64,000 nt of DNA from contig JAMKCF010000007.1 in assembly GCA_023634235.1 (NCBI GenBank), positions 2,046,001 to 2,110,000 of the forward strand, given 5' to 3'. The notes under the pieces were generated by a model, which had not been told where the DNA came from, ran no database searches, and saw only the letters and a list, made by a program, of their open reading frames with translations. The number at the start of each line of letters is the position of its first letter. Position 1 is the stretch's first letter. Made by a program: the position numbers and the translations under genes. Source of the stretch: Pisaster brevispinus (lineage: Eukaryota; Echinodermata; Asteroidea; Forcipulatida; Asteriidae). This document shows positions 26,001-33,154 of the stretch, in pieces.

Positions 26001-27265
26001 AATAACTCTAAGTGACTAATTCAATGACATGGCCATTACATGTACATGTTTTTTCAGTTGTCTCTTAAATGCTGGTATACTGGACAAAGACCTCAAGTAT
26101 GATGGTAAAACTGTTCGAAGATGACGAACTGCTGATGCAAAGGCATATCCCTCTTGAAATATGATTCCTTTCTCTATCTGCCCAGTTTCATATATGTTGA
26201 TGACTCTTTCAGCAACAAAATGTTCAAGTCTTACACCGGACAGCGACTTGTAGGTCAGCAACATAAAATTGTATATTATTCACTCATTTATGGACAGCCA
26301 GGTGTAATTTTGTTAGAACTGGAGGGATGGAGGCTGACCTGCTTGCTTGCCTGCACAACAAGACGGGCAGCTGGGACCCGAGTCTCATGCAGCCCATGGA
26401 GAAAATGCGAACATAAGCTCTACTTTGTCCTTTTAATTAGGATGAAGTGTATCAAATCTTGTGGCCATTTGCAGACGCTAACTGTGAGACTTTAGGGGAC
26501 ACTAGGTTGCAGCAGACTTACCAGGTAAATTCAGCGTTCGCAAAATTGTGCGCATGCTCAGGTAAACAATGGAAATTTACCTGGTAAGTCTGCTGCCACC
26601 TAGCGTTCCAAAGTCCCCCGTTGGCATTTTAGCACAAACCGTTTGTGATCCCTGGAGATCTTATAAAAAACCACAATAAATAAATATGCCTCTACAAGTT
26701 AAACCAAAACTTTTGGAACACCAGTTTTGTCTTGATATCAGCAGGAAGTTCCGTCTAACACCTAGACTGTGTCATGCTATTTTGTAGGTGCCAATGACAT
26801 TTCTAAACTGGATCCACGTCTTGTTGTATGGAAAATGGAAAGTTCATCTGCAATGTGTGATGACGGTGATGAGAAGGTGAGCGGCCAGTCACATACAAAT
26901 TATAATAGATACAAAATAAACAAATAAACAAATAAACAAATAAACAAAAATAAAAATAAATCTTTGATAATGAGGAAGTTAAGCATGCAGACATTTCTGA
27001 GAATACTAATCTTTTCCCCTCTTATTCACAGTTGGCGTTTACCCCATATAAAAACTTTTTTTAAAATAACGTTTATTCATCTGTTTGTTTTTTCATTTTA
27101 GACCAATGTTTGTTATTTTGTTAACAGGAAGAGTGGAATGATTTCAAAGCGGTTCCGCAAATAGACGAGGAGGATGAGTCCATCCCACCGAAGAAAGTGA
27201 CTACACGACAGACTGATAATGGCAACTACAAGAACCTCGAAAATGACTTCGTTTCGGCTGTATGA
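1656..27265 (+). CDS. SLC5-family sodium-coupled monocarboxylate transporter (SLC5A8/SLC5A12-like), 15 exons, complete
   Basis: Plasma-membrane Na+/solute symporter of the SLC5 family; the closest resemblance is to the SMCT branch, which moves lactate, pyruvate, short-chain fatty acids and nicotinate. Coding exons: 1656-2009, 8061-8126, 8407-8458, 8949-9016, 9753-9904, 13359-13496, 14595-14724, 14909-14997, 18369-18478, 20510-20577, 23533-23619, 24838-25076, 25874-25965, 26788-26876, 27128-27265. They sum to 1872 nt (623 aa plus TGA) and every phase matches, which strongly supports the model. Family hallmarks are YLELRF in exon 2, YMGVVIY in exon 3, GGIKAVLWTD in exon 5, NNQYMVQRMVICKS in exon 6, LPGVPGLLLTGLFGAALS in exon 8 and STVSSVLNAVAAV across exons 8-9. 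Exon 12 adds a loop with N-x-T sequons (NET, NGT, NAT). Length is typical (about 610 aa in vertebrates). The protein ends in VSAV, a possible class I PDZ ligand. Intron 1 uses a GC donor. Substrate cannot be read from sequence; SLC5A6-like is the alternative. Confidence 0.9.
2120..2800. mobile_element. Inverted-repeat (MITE-like) element in intron 1
   Basis: About 2130-2260 (starting tttggtttttcccttacacc) reappears inverted at about 2680-2795 (ending ggtgtaagggaaaaacc), with arms of more than 100 bp that are mostly identical and about 420 bp of interior between them. Confidence 0.7.
2800..3000 (-). repeat. Dispersed repeat copy (family R1)
   Basis: Carries the block gttgtcaaagaccagaatcc followed by a caaacattatgcataaaataac-like segment and gaaaaacaccttttt. 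The same block occurs inverted at about 49.4-49.67 kb and 55.09-55.15 kb. I associate it with an abundant sea-star nonautonomous element (memory, not searched). Confidence 0.6.
3001..7180. other. Remainder of intron 1, mostly featureless
   Basis: AT-rich intron sequence with a CA microsatellite at 3140-3160 and a poly-C run near 5840-5851. I saw no exon of the transporter and no coding gene here; the open frames have no splice support. Confidence 0.5.
7181..7311. mobile_element. Short foldback element with perfect 16-bp TIRs
   Basis: Begins acactgcaaaaactga and ends with its exact reverse complement, with secondary internal inverted gtgttaaat/tttaacac. The 5-bp sequence atatt flanks both ends (7176-7180 and 7312-7316). 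A diverged relative lies at 15702-15933. Confidence 0.75.
7499..7685. repeat. Repeat with telomere-like core
   Basis: Contains ggtttagggtatagggttag near 7575 and further GGTTAG-type repeats to 7612. It is flanked by 'cccctatgttccgacagctc' (near 7517) and 'aggggtgttgga' segments. A truncated relative sits just after the transporter stop (about 27295-27350, cctatgttccgac). Confidence 0.6.
8061..8126 (+). CDS. SLC5-like transporter, exon 2 (residues 119-140)
   Basis: A 66-nt exon after an acceptor (gaaacag) and before gtaagt. In phase 0 it begins YLELRFNTATKFCG, the diagnostic SLC5 block that follows TSxYE/Q. It joins in frame to exons 1 and 3, and its position fixes the unusual donor of exon 1. 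Confidence 0.92.
8407..8458 (+). CDS. SLC5-like transporter, exon 3
   Basis: A 52-nt exon encoding FLYMGVVIYTACVAATA, matching the conserved YxGxVIYAPALAL helix. It ends in phase 1 at GCAG with donor gtttgt. Confidence 0.88.
8949..9016 (+). CDS. SLC5-like transporter, exon 4
   Basis: A 68-nt exon, acceptor tttacag and donor gtaagt, encoding VTGISIEVAVIGACCVCAVY (helix 4/5). It enters in phase 1 and leaves in phase 0. Confidence 0.9.
9268..9545 (+). repeat. tRNA-derived SINE-like element
   Basis: Head ggtggcgtggtttgcatagt resembles an A-box region and ggttcgaatcc is a canonical B box, spaced as in tRNA genes. A non-tRNA body follows. No clean tRNA cloverleaf or CCA end, so it is a SINE and not a tRNA gene. 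Confidence 0.6.
9753..9904 (+). CDS. SLC5-like transporter, exon 5
   Basis: Starts GGIKAVLWTDSLQMIFMI, the most conserved SLC5 block (GGLKAVIWTD in vertebrate SMCT). It continues through a helix to VAKVWEKAAEGMRTDF and ends in phase 2 at donor gtaata. Confidence 0.92.
9922..10300. repeat. Dispersed repeat near intron 5 start
   Basis: Contains the blocks gggttcttttacgtgcattg, ccgataggcgaaacaataat and aaggacacaagcgtcacgac. The order of these blocks matches a common echinoderm repeat as I remember it; not searched. Confidence 0.45.
10410..10795. repeat. Dispersed repeat, copy 1 (pair with 54660-55047)
   Basis: Shares long blocks in the same order and orientation with 54660-55047, for example gatcaaccattata, gtgaaaatttaggcttaatc, gagaaaatagtgaaaa and ttcagatacagttttctcg. 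About 385 bp; termini not resolved. Confidence 0.75.
12320..12628 (+). mobile_element. Probable LINE 3' end with (AATTG)n tail
   Basis: A T-rich untranslated-like segment ends in a run of attga pentamers at 12604-12628. Pentamer tails of this kind terminate many non-LTR retrotransposons. No coding remnant recognised upstream. Confidence 0.45.
12860..13310. repeat. Dispersed repeat in intron 5
   Basis: Segment with blocks like 'ggccatgaagagctttggaa', 'gaatcgtttcataacgaagg' and a preceding 'cggcatttttatagcccatt'. Similar in style to 26016-26265 and 62993-63345. Relationship judged by eye and weak. Confidence 0.4.
13359..13496 (+). CDS. SLC5-like transporter, exon 6
   Basis: Encodes FNFDFTDLHNGFAIMLGSIA then NNQYMVQRMVICKSEAVARA, matching the family block around NQxQVQRYISCK. 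Enters and leaves in phase 2; donor gtaagt. Confidence 0.91.
14595..14724 (+). CDS. SLC5-like transporter, exon 7
   Basis: Encodes SMSCFLVGYVGFMSLLITAG followed by YYDGCDP, which aligns with the YHDCDP loop of SMCT proteins. The donor (CAG then gtctca) is weak, but the phase and the conserved junction KKDQ-ILPYFINDVF support it. Confidence 0.88.
14909..14997 (+). CDS. SLC5-like transporter, exon 8
   Basis: Encodes ILPYFINDVFSHLPGVPGLL and then LTGLFGAALS, the conserved P-G-x-P-G-L-F helix. Ends in phase 2 before gtaaga. Confidence 0.9.
15100..15300. repeat. Diverged foldback element (family of 23872-24063)
   Basis: Shares ccagaataagggtaccagcc and tgactggtatcctgctcatt with the better-preserved copy at 23872-24063. 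The terminal repeats are eroded. Confidence 0.65.
15702..15933. mobile_element. Foldback element related to 7181-7311
   Basis: Opens with cactgcaaacactgggggtg and closes with an inverted, diverged counterpart (gtaacaccctggttttagcag). The interior shows paired gtgttaaa/tttaacac motifs. Confidence 0.6.
17538..18066 (+). pseudogene. Decayed LINE (CR1-like) reverse transcriptase C-terminus
   Basis: Three frames must be combined: 17538-17726 (TTIQPCFDYACSVWENC), then a frame reading WQTLEQRRDFYLACIFYKSV, then 17817-18065 (NTRNADSLNVDVSKHNV, FKFAGAQFWKNIP), ending TAG at 18066. These are the familiar last segments of CR1-clade non-LTR reverse transcriptases. At least two frameshifts and 5' truncation make it dead. 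An aataaataaataaac tail at 18183-18200 fits the element's 3' end. Confidence 0.8.
18369..18478 (+). CDS. SLC5-like transporter, exon 9
   Basis: Completes the LSTVSSxxNAxAAV signature (TVSSVLNAVAAVVGENLIKP), including the TVSS segment that contributes to sodium coordination in characterised SLC5 members. Phase 2 in, phase 1 out; donor gtaggt. Confidence 0.92.
19285..19338. repeat. GAA/AAG microsatellite
   Basis: Run of aag/aaga units on the + strand, which creates spurious lysine-rich and leucine-rich open frames. Confidence 0.9.
19705..20151 (+). pseudogene. LINE reverse transcriptase C-terminal fragment
   Basis: One open frame of 148 codons with the late RT block: SIKLLGVTVQDNLKWDIHI, then AVYTCYIRPILEYASQVWH, then VQKRAVRIILG. 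It lacks the catalytic palm (no YxDD) and the endonuclease, so it is a 5'-truncated copy. It belongs to a different family from the fragment at 17.5-18.1 kb; I cannot name the clade with confidence (jockey/CR1/L2 group). Confidence 0.82.
20510..20577 (+). CDS. SLC5-like transporter, exon 10
   Basis: A 68-nt exon encoding VIVSSFLTIGTSFLIPVIGD and ALP, one membrane helix. The acceptor follows a long T/G tract (cctatccag); donor gtaaga. Confidence 0.87.
20578..21740. other. Intron 10, first part, little recognised
   Basis: Contains a TAC microsatellite near 20769-20798 and the segment 20930-21130 with short internal repeats (gcgcaagtttaaaacc / gcgatagtttgaaacc). No gene. Confidence 0.45.
21745..22140. 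repeat. Dispersed repeat family R2, copy A
   Basis: Starts near cccgaacatctgacgtcaca and ends near ggataaatacaggggac. The same ordered blocks (cttcgaagctcgtgaataac, gtgaataaaacaacactaca) recur in copies B and C. Confidence 0.85.
22143..22430. repeat. Dispersed repeat family R2, copy B (tandem with A)
   Basis: Immediately follows copy A in the same orientation (gcctgaacatctgacgtcgc and so on), more diverged and lacking part of the 3' half. Confidence 0.8.
22439..22567. mobile_element. Near-perfect hairpin element
   Basis: Left arm ggccgtgtccgaaacggcga from 22439 is matched by its reverse complement ending at 22567. Arms are about 58 bp with few mismatches around a 12-bp centre. GC-rich, unlike its surroundings. 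It sits directly after R2 copy B. Confidence 0.85.
23533..23619 (+). CDS. SLC5-like transporter, exon 11
   Basis: A 29-codon exon in phase 0 encoding VILTIEGATTGNLLALYILG and PFVPSCGAK. It corresponds to the family block SVFGMVGGPLMGLFALGILVP. Confidence 0.88.
23675..23790. repeat. TGACCC-rich repeat (copy 1)
   Basis: Dense TGACCC/GGGTCA hexamers, e.g. tgacccatttctgggtcagt. Further copies at 24560-24745 and 44010-44360. Confidence 0.7.
23872..24063. mobile_element. Foldback transposon with 22-bp TIRs
   Basis: Terminal gggcccaatttcatagagct and its reverse complement at the other end (21 of 22 bases match). Interior includes cagaataaggttaccagcc and its diverged mirror. About 192 bp, no coding capacity. 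Confidence 0.85.
24215..24482. mobile_element. Palindromic element with long hairpin
   Basis: The segment from gcctcgaaatattgtttggt (24339) folds onto the segment ending cacaatttcgaggc (24481): arms of about 68 bp around cccaaattttttgactcc. The left flank (gggacacgttcccttgaact) matches an element I associate with echinoderms; the right flank is truncated. Confidence 0.8.
24560..24745. repeat. TGACCC-rich repeat (copy 2), inverted ends
   Basis: Opens gttgacctgggtgcgggtcc and closes gggacccgggattgggttaa, with tgacccagaaatagg inside. Confidence 0.7.
24838..25076 (+). CDS. SLC5-like transporter, exon 12
   Basis: Begins with a helix (GAIAGYVVALVVAVVMAVGT), then PLPLSADICLNETSAYLMNG and a serine/threonine-rich extracellular loop with N-x-S/T sites, as in the cysteine-containing glycosylated loop of SMCT1. 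Phase 2 at donor gtttgt. Confidence 0.9.
25874..25965 (+). CDS. SLC5-like transporter, exon 13
   Basis: Encodes the last membrane helix, IWIGFLTFLITLFVALLTTC, followed by LTG. Acceptor ccaacag, donor gttagt; phase 2 in, phase 1 out. Confidence 0.87.
26016..26265 (-). repeat. Dispersed repeat with short open frame
   Basis: The minus strand is open for 82 codons and ends with SIPAFKRQLKKHV, loosely like LINE RT C-termini. The preceding sequence does not fit that family, so I call it only a repeat, possibly related to those at 12.9-13.3 and 63.0-63.3 kb. Confidence 0.35.
26487..26619. mobile_element. Foldback element (family R3), copy 1
   Basis: Left ggttgcagcagacttaccag and right ctggtaagtctgctgccacc are reverse complements over about 40 bp. 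A second copy lies at 41884-42010. Located in transporter intron 13. Confidence 0.85.
26788..26876 (+). CDS. SLC5-like transporter, exon 14
   Basis: Cytoplasmic tail starting GANDISKLDPRLVVWKM. The LDPR motif matches the position of NLDPRYI after the last helix in vertebrate SLC5A8. Donor gtgagc. Confidence 0.87.
27128..27265 (+). CDS. SLC5-like transporter, exon 15 (C-terminus and stop)
   Basis: Acidic hydrophilic tail ending NLENDFVSAV then TGA at 27263-27265. The last residues S-A-V fit a class I PDZ-binding consensus (S/T-x-hydrophobic). Confidence 0.88.
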   Translation, partial: EEWNDFKAVPQIDEEDESIPPKKVTTRQTDNGNYKNLENDFVSAV

Positions 27266-27378
27266 TTGATAATCCCAATATTGTGTGGGTTACCCACCTA
27301 TGTTCCGACCCCGATATGTTCCGACACCTCTAGTGTACTAACCCAAACCCTAGCGGGTAAATCACAAGGGTTTTATTT

Positions 27379-27384
27379 AATAAA
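27379..27384 (+). terminator. Candidate poly(A) signal of the transporter gene
   Basis: AATAAA about 115 bp after the stop codon, followed by T-rich sequence. It is the first canonical signal after the stop. Confidence 0.4.
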
Positions 27385-28028
27385 AACTATTTGTTTGTTC
27401 CACTACTCAATCGAATGATTACAGCAAATACTTTTCGTTTGAAATAGAAAGGTGCAAGAAATTTGTATTTTCATGTTTTTCTTCAAATAAGTATGGGTGA
27501 TCGTTCAGTTTTCTTATTACAGAAACATTAGCAAATTATAAGATGTATTTAATTTCTATTTTCATTGTTGTACGAACAAATAGTAATATTTATTTAATTA
27601 AATTTACAAAAAAAAATGTCTCAAGTTAGTAGAAGTATTGGTAATGGTTCAGTTTTCCTTTTATATAAACATTAGCAAATTGATTCGCCCAGTAGTTGTT
27701 TGGTCAGAACGATGGGCATGTTATGTGTTGTCCCTGCAGTGAGGGAACTTTTTGGTTGCAACATCCCGGTCCTATGTTGTCAGCACATAATGATAATTAG
27801 TTTGTTTCATAGGTTAGGAGGGTTTGTTTATTTTATTTATTTATTATTATTTTTTTGTTATCTTAGTCTGTTGTATACATGTCCAGGTATTGCCTGGGTT
27901 AATTCAAGCTTACACATGAATTTAAGCTTATTTGTTTGCTTATACATAAGAAACAAACGTGGGCCAAAAATAATAAATGGCACCCCTTGGAACCAGCTAC
28001 AAAAGTAATAATTAAGCCACACAAGTAA

Positions 28029-28223
28029 TAGTCTTGATTGGCGACGTTCATTTTGTTTAACGTAGTGCTATATCGCAACACGAATTACTGGAGAAAAGAT
28101 ATCTGTATCACACGAACATTTATAGACTTGCCCAGTCCTTCTGAGTCAGTCTCCCAAACAGTTAATGTATAAGCGCCCTCTATCGGTGGCTAATACAAAA
28201 AACAGCGTCGCCAATCAAGACTA
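28029..28223. mobile_element. Nonautonomous DNA transposon with 9-bp target duplications
   Basis: TIR tagtcttgattggcgacg at 28029-28046 is matched perfectly (18/18) by cgtcgccaatcaagacta at 28206-28223. The 9-bp cacaagtaa directly flanks both ends (28020-28028 and 28224-28232) without mismatch. 195 bp, no coding potential. A 9-bp duplication is typical of Mutator-like elements; perfect flanks suggest a fairly recent insertion. Confidence 0.9.
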
Positions 28224-29189
28224 CACAAGTAAGTGAGCGGGAACCCAAAGCCTTGATGTGTAATAATTTGTTTTGAGATACGGTGACAAAAGCTGTGAGA
28301 AAAAAAAAAGACAAACAAGGGTACATTCCAACAGTTGAACCACATCAATTGATGCAATATCTTTCAACTTGAAAATACATGAACAATTTTCCAGTTGAAC
28401 AATTCACCTTAGTGTGTAGCGAATCTACAGTTAAGTGTAGATTCGTAAAAATAAGCTACAATGTCATCAAAAGAGTGACGTCACAGAAATAGTTTGACTG
28501 GAATCATTACATAGTCTATGGCTTTTGAGGGGAAGGTTAAGGCAGACATTATTAACTTCCCTTACGTGTAGATTCGTGGCTATACATTGTACTCGCCTTC
28601 ACACAAAAAACGGTGGCAGGCTTGAAGTGTGTATTTTAGCTAAACATGCAGAAAGAGGTGTGTATATCAGATTAAAACGCATCGTATGTTGATCATCTGA
28701 CTTACCCCTGTGTGTTTTTTTAATTTTTGGTGCTAAAGAAGTACCGTTCAAGCAGCGAGTGTGTCAGTGTTAATTTGTCAAGTGCGTCAAAAAAGTTGCA
28801 TTAGCGTAGTAAAATATCTCATAACCTGGTAGTGTGTGTAACTTCACTCATCGCGCGTAATGCCTCTTAGAACGCAAGAAGAGTATGACACTAATTCACT
28901 TTTCTGTCTGAGTACTTGAATGCATAATGGTAGTAAGTCCGACGCACTTGCAATGTATGATAACGCACGCCCATTGTGTAAATTTTTCTTACCTACCAAT
29001 TGTGTCAGACTTATGCACTTGAGTTGTTAAATGATTCACGCCTAGGTTTAGCATGGTTAAGCTGAGTAGGTTGACGATGGAAGTGCGTCAAGACTATTCC
29101 CGCGAAAATTTCACGTGGTCTTGCATGGACGGAAGCGGTATGTTTTGTACGTGCGGACGCGCGAAAATCACACACTCATACTGCATACT

Positions 29190-29260
29190 TCTTTCAGACG
29201 TTGTTGGTCAGAGCAGCAGCTAGCGCCCCCCCCCCCCCAGCCTGCGACTGTCAATCATTC
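29190..29260 (+). other. Possible 5' untranslated exon of the middle gene pair
   Basis: A consensus donor (gtaagt) starts at 29261 after caatcattc, and acceptors lie at 30159 (ttgttgcag) and 32766 (ctggctgcag), the latter 8 bp before the second gene's ATG. The exon's own start is not visible. Inference only. Confidence 0.35.
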
Positions 29261-30237
29261 GTAAGTATTGGTTTATTTAGTTCTCTCTCTGTCCATATTA
29301 AGTTTTCAACTTCTGTCGTTATTTAGCGTACAAGTTTTGCTGCTTCTCAACATGCTCAATTAGGCCTAGAATTTGTTTTTCTCTCATGATCGCATGACTG
29401 TGATGTGATCATGATGAACATAGTTGTTGCGTTGGTCTTTGTGGTTTGTTCTGATGAGTAGGCTAGTATTGTAATCATGTATTACCATTATGCTTCAGAT
29501 ATTGATCAAGAACACCATAATATTATTGTCATTATTCGAAGCACTTATATTTGCACTCTGTTACACTATGGAGAAACTCATGATGTCGAGTATCCAACAT
29601 TACTGGTCTCCGTTAGTGTTTAGAGTTAGAAGAGTCTTGGCATAACGGGACGATTCTCCCAGCCGGGCCTTTCATTGGCATTGGTAAGGGGAACGTTTCC
29701 ATTCAGTCTGTAATATTAACATCTGAAAGTAAAAAACAACTTGTGTGTAAAATAACACAGTGGATGGGTCACATACATCATCAGGGTTAATGACTGTTTT
29801 GTCGGTCAAAGGTCTCACGATTGTAATACATTTTATAGGCACACGCGCTTGTGTAGCCATATGCAGTGCACATAGTCTACAGTATGCTGTCACTGTGTAC
29901 ATCCACTCAAAGAGATTTAAGCACTTCCCATAACATTATGTTCTGTTATTATGCGTTTGCAGAGAGGCAACCACACTTTCAAAAGTCAATCAGATTTGCG
30001 TTTAATTTGATGAGGGAAATTACATCAATTTTGTAGGCCTATAATTATAGTGAAAGGTAAGCAATGAAAATTTTCCCTAAAACATTGAAACGAATATGTG
30101 AAATGTTTCTTTACTTTTTTTTTGTTTTCATAGCCTGATATAATTCTCATTTGTTGCAGATTTCACATCGGTTCATTGCACCATCAGTTCTTGTGCTTGT
30201 CACTCTTCTTCAGTGTGTCAGGTTTAATTATTTTACA

Positions 30238-32694
30238 ATGTCTCAATCGGTTGGCACTGTCTATAATTGTGGCATTTGTCGTATTTATGAGGCACCAACA
30301 TTTCAAAAGCTGCTCAGACATGTAAGGCTTGTTCATAGTAACGAACCCCATTTCTCCGTAAGATGTGGCCTTGGTGGATGTGAAAAAATATACAAGGTAT
30401 TTTCTTCCTATTTAACTCATCTTCGGCGACATCATGCCGAAAGTGTTAACCCACATTCACAAACAAGTATTACAGAAAATGATCAGACAAGAGAAAATAA
30501 CAATGAAGAAAATGTCACAGAGGATAACATAGACACCGGAGAATCCAATGATGATCCTGACAAGCAAGCCACTTTCAAAAAAGCCTTCGCCCTCCACATT
30601 CTTAAGATTAGGGAATTGCACAAACTCCCGAAGAAATCCATTAACCTTTTGAGTACAGAGATATTTGATTTGTTGGAAATGCAGCAAGAACACTTAGTTT
30701 CCAAATTTTGTGAAATAGTATCGAGTTGTGCAGGTGGTAACACACCATTTGGAAAGTGTGCGATTCCAGAGGTTGTTCATACAACATTACAGACAATTAA
30801 ACCCCTACTAACAGATGCAAATCACCATGCCTTTCTGAAGAGCCATGTTGGGTTGATTGAATCAATAACTTATGAACTTGGTCACAATTCAAATGGAAAG
30901 CCCAAAACATATCAGTATGTTCCAGTGTTACAAACATTGTCCAAGCTGCTAGAACACCCAGACATTATAAGCCAAGTTCTTAATGGCAGATCCAATGAAC
31001 ATGATGGACACCTCCATGACTTCTGTGATGGTATTTTGTTCAAGGAAAATCCTTTGTATTCTTCCCAGCAGTATGCCCTACAGGTTCAACTATATAATGA
31101 TGACTTTCAGGTGACAAATCCGTTAGGAAGTAAAGCGGTTAAGATTTCTGCCTTTTACTACTTGTTGGGCAACATTCATCCTAAGTTCAGGTCTAAGTTG
31201 TATGTTATTCAGTTGGCAATACTTGCAGAATCCAAATACATCAAAAATAACCTTGGCCAAGTGCTCAGACCACTTATAGAGGATCTGAAACAACTGGAAC
31301 AGGAAGGAATCTCGGTCAGAGTTGATGGCAACACAGTTAATATCAGGGGGACCATAAGTTTTGTCTCGGCTGATAATCTTGGAAGTCATTTCATTGGAAG
31401 TTTTTTTGAGAGTTTTACAACAGAACGATTCTGTCGTTTTTGTATGTGCACCAGACGAGATCTAAAAAGTGGAAAGTGTTTGACAACAACCGCAGAAGAA
31501 CGAACGATTGGCATATATGATCGTCATGTTTCTCTTGTCTCTGCTCATAGTTCTTTCGCATCAGTGTATGGTGTTCATGGAACTCCATCTCCTCTGAATG
31601 AGTTGGCATACTTTCATGTCACAGAAGGCCTTCCCCCAGATGTTGCCCATGATTTAATGGAAGGTGTATGCAAACAAGTAATGACAAAAATCCTTCCAGG
31701 TATTCAGGTGTATGTCACTGACATTAACTCAGTTCTGGAGTCCTTTCCATATAAAGGCTCAGACAAATCTACAAAACCCTCACCACTGTCAATATCTGGC
31801 TCAAACATTCGCATAAAACAAAGTGCCTGTCAGATGTGGTGCTTTTGCAGACTCTGTCCAGTCATGTTTGCTGCAAAAATTCCTCCCAGAGAACCTCTGT
31901 GGAATGTGTTACTCTTACTTGTGGACATAATTGAAATTGCTACTTCCCCTGTTCAAACTGCAATGAGCATTTCCTTCTTGAAATCTGTCATTGCAGAATT
32001 CCTTCAAGAATTTATCAACTTATTTGGTGCTGACTCCTTGACCCCAAAGTTTCACTTTCTTCAGCATTACCCAGATATGATGGCAAAGTATGGACCACTT
32101 ATCCATTGCTGGACGATGAGGTTTGAGGCAAAACACAGCTATTTCAAGGAAATTGCCAGACGCACAAAAAATATGAGAAATATCTGCAAAACACTCTCTA
32201 CCAGGCATCAATACTTGCAGTGCTTCTACAACTCAAGTGTAAATTTCTTGGAACATGACAACCTCGAATTCACTCGCCTTTCCACTATTTATGTGTCATT
32301 GCTCCAACCACAGGTACAGGGTATTGTGAGAAATATTGTTCCCTTTGACAATATTGACACTGATGTGAACATTGTCAACCAGGCCGAGTCTGTAACTGTA
32401 AGTGGTGTGAGGTATGATAAAGGATCAGCAGTAGTTCTTGGGACAGATGGTGGTTTGTGCCAGTTTGGCAAAATTGACATCATTCTTGTTCATGCAGGAA
32501 CCGTAAACTTCATTGCAATGGAATTGCACACATCAAATTTCAGTAGGCATCATCATTCTTATGTTGTCAGTGAAACAAACAAGTATGTTCCAGTCAAAGT
32601 CAGTGACCTCCTGGATTTTTATCCCCTTGAAATATACAGTCTTGCAAATATAAACTACATTCCCCTGAAACATCGTGTACACATGGAAATGTAA
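30238..32694 (+). CDS. Zinc-finger plus transposase-like protein, 818 aa, single coding exon
   Basis: ATG chosen at 30238 (MSQSVGTVYNCGIC); the frame is open farther upstream but has no earlier ATG, and an acceptor ends at 30159. Residues about 11-64 form two C2H2-type fingers (CGIC...HVRLVH and CGLGGC...HLRRHH), then an acidic, Asn-rich linker. The core carries LPPDVAHDLMEGV (Asp468 in D-x-x-H-D) and, near residue 630, LIHCWTMRFEAKHSYFK, flanked by TPKFHFLQHYPDMM. This D...E arrangement resembles uncharacterised animal proteins and the CACTA/Plavaka transposase pattern D-V-M-H-x-x-E; class assignment is inference. No frame break in 2.4 kb. The end lies 80 bp before the next gene with no AATAAA between, so the two may share a transcript. 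Alternative: a domesticated nuclear regulator. Confidence 0.75.
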   Translation: MSQSVGTVYNCGICRIYEAPTFQKLLRHVRLVHSNEPHFSVRCGLGGCEKIYKVFSSYLTHLRRHHAESVNPHSQTSITENDQTRENNNEENVTEDNIDTGESNDDPDKQATFKKAFALHILKIRELHKLPKKSINLLSTEIFDLLEMQQEHLVSKFCEIVSSCAGGNTPFGKCAIPEVVHTTLQTIKPLLTDANHHAFLKSHVGLIESITYELGHNSNGKPKTYQYVPVLQTLSKLLEHPDIISQVLNGRSNEHDGHLHDFCDGILFKENPLYSSQQYALQVQLYNDDFQVTNPLGSKAVKISAFYYLLGNIHPKFRSKLYVIQLAILAESKYIKNNLGQVLRPLIEDLKQLEQEGISVRVDGNTVNIRGTISFVSADNLGSHFIGSFFESFTTERFCRFCMCTRRDLKSGKCLTTTAEERTIGIYDRHVSLVSAHSSFASVYGVHGTPSPLNELAYFHVTEGLPPDVAHDLMEGVCKQVMTKILPGIQVYVTDINSVLESFPYKGSDKSTKPSPLSISGSNIRIKQSACQMWCFCRLCPVMFAAKIPPREPLWNVLLLLVDIIEIATSPVQTAMSISFLKSVIAEFLQEFINLFGADSLTPKFHFLQHYPDMMAKYGPLIHCWTMRFEAKHSYFKEIARRTKNMRNICKTLSTRHQYLQCFYNSSVNFLEHDNLEFTRLSTIYVSLLQPQVQGIVRNIVPFDNIDTDVNIVNQAESVTVSGVRYDKGSAVVLGTDGGLCQFGKIDIILVHAGTVNFIAMELHTSNFSRHHHSYVVSETNKYVPVKVSDLLDFYPLEIYSLANINYIPLKHRVHMEM

Positions 32695-32774
32695 AAGTGT
32701 GCAAACGATGAGCAACAGAATTTTAATTTGGGCATTGCTTTTTGTTTTGCTTTTATCTGGCTGCAGTTCCCACT

Positions 32775-33154
32775 ATGGAGTACCTTGTAACATGTGGCAT
32801 GTCAAGGAAGGTTGTTATTGCTGCAGACAACTCTGAGCTTGAAGCTAGAATTAGAGAAGCTTTTGAGATTCCTGAGAAAAACAAAATTACCTTACAAGTC
32901 TACATCCAGAAATGGGGGGAGTACATTGACACCAGAGCACAAGATGTTGAGAGTAATGCCAAAATCAATGTTATCAATTTTGAGAGTGACTTTCCTCTAA
33001 TAATACCAGGCAGCTCAGAGTCTAGCTTTGACTCAGTGAGTATCCCTTCCTTCGCATCTACGAGTCAGATTTTTTCTGACAGTGAGAGTGACATAGTCTC
33101 AGACTGTGTCTCATCAGAACAGCAGAACTTCAGTGTTCCAGTTCCAGATATGAG
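32775..33154 (+). CDS. SAMD3-like gene, exon 1
   Basis: Starts MEYLVTCGMSRKVVIAADNS, 8 nt after a ctgcag acceptor, so an upstream untranslated exon is likely. The second half is Ser/Asp rich. Phase 2 at donor gtaagt. Confidence 0.8.
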
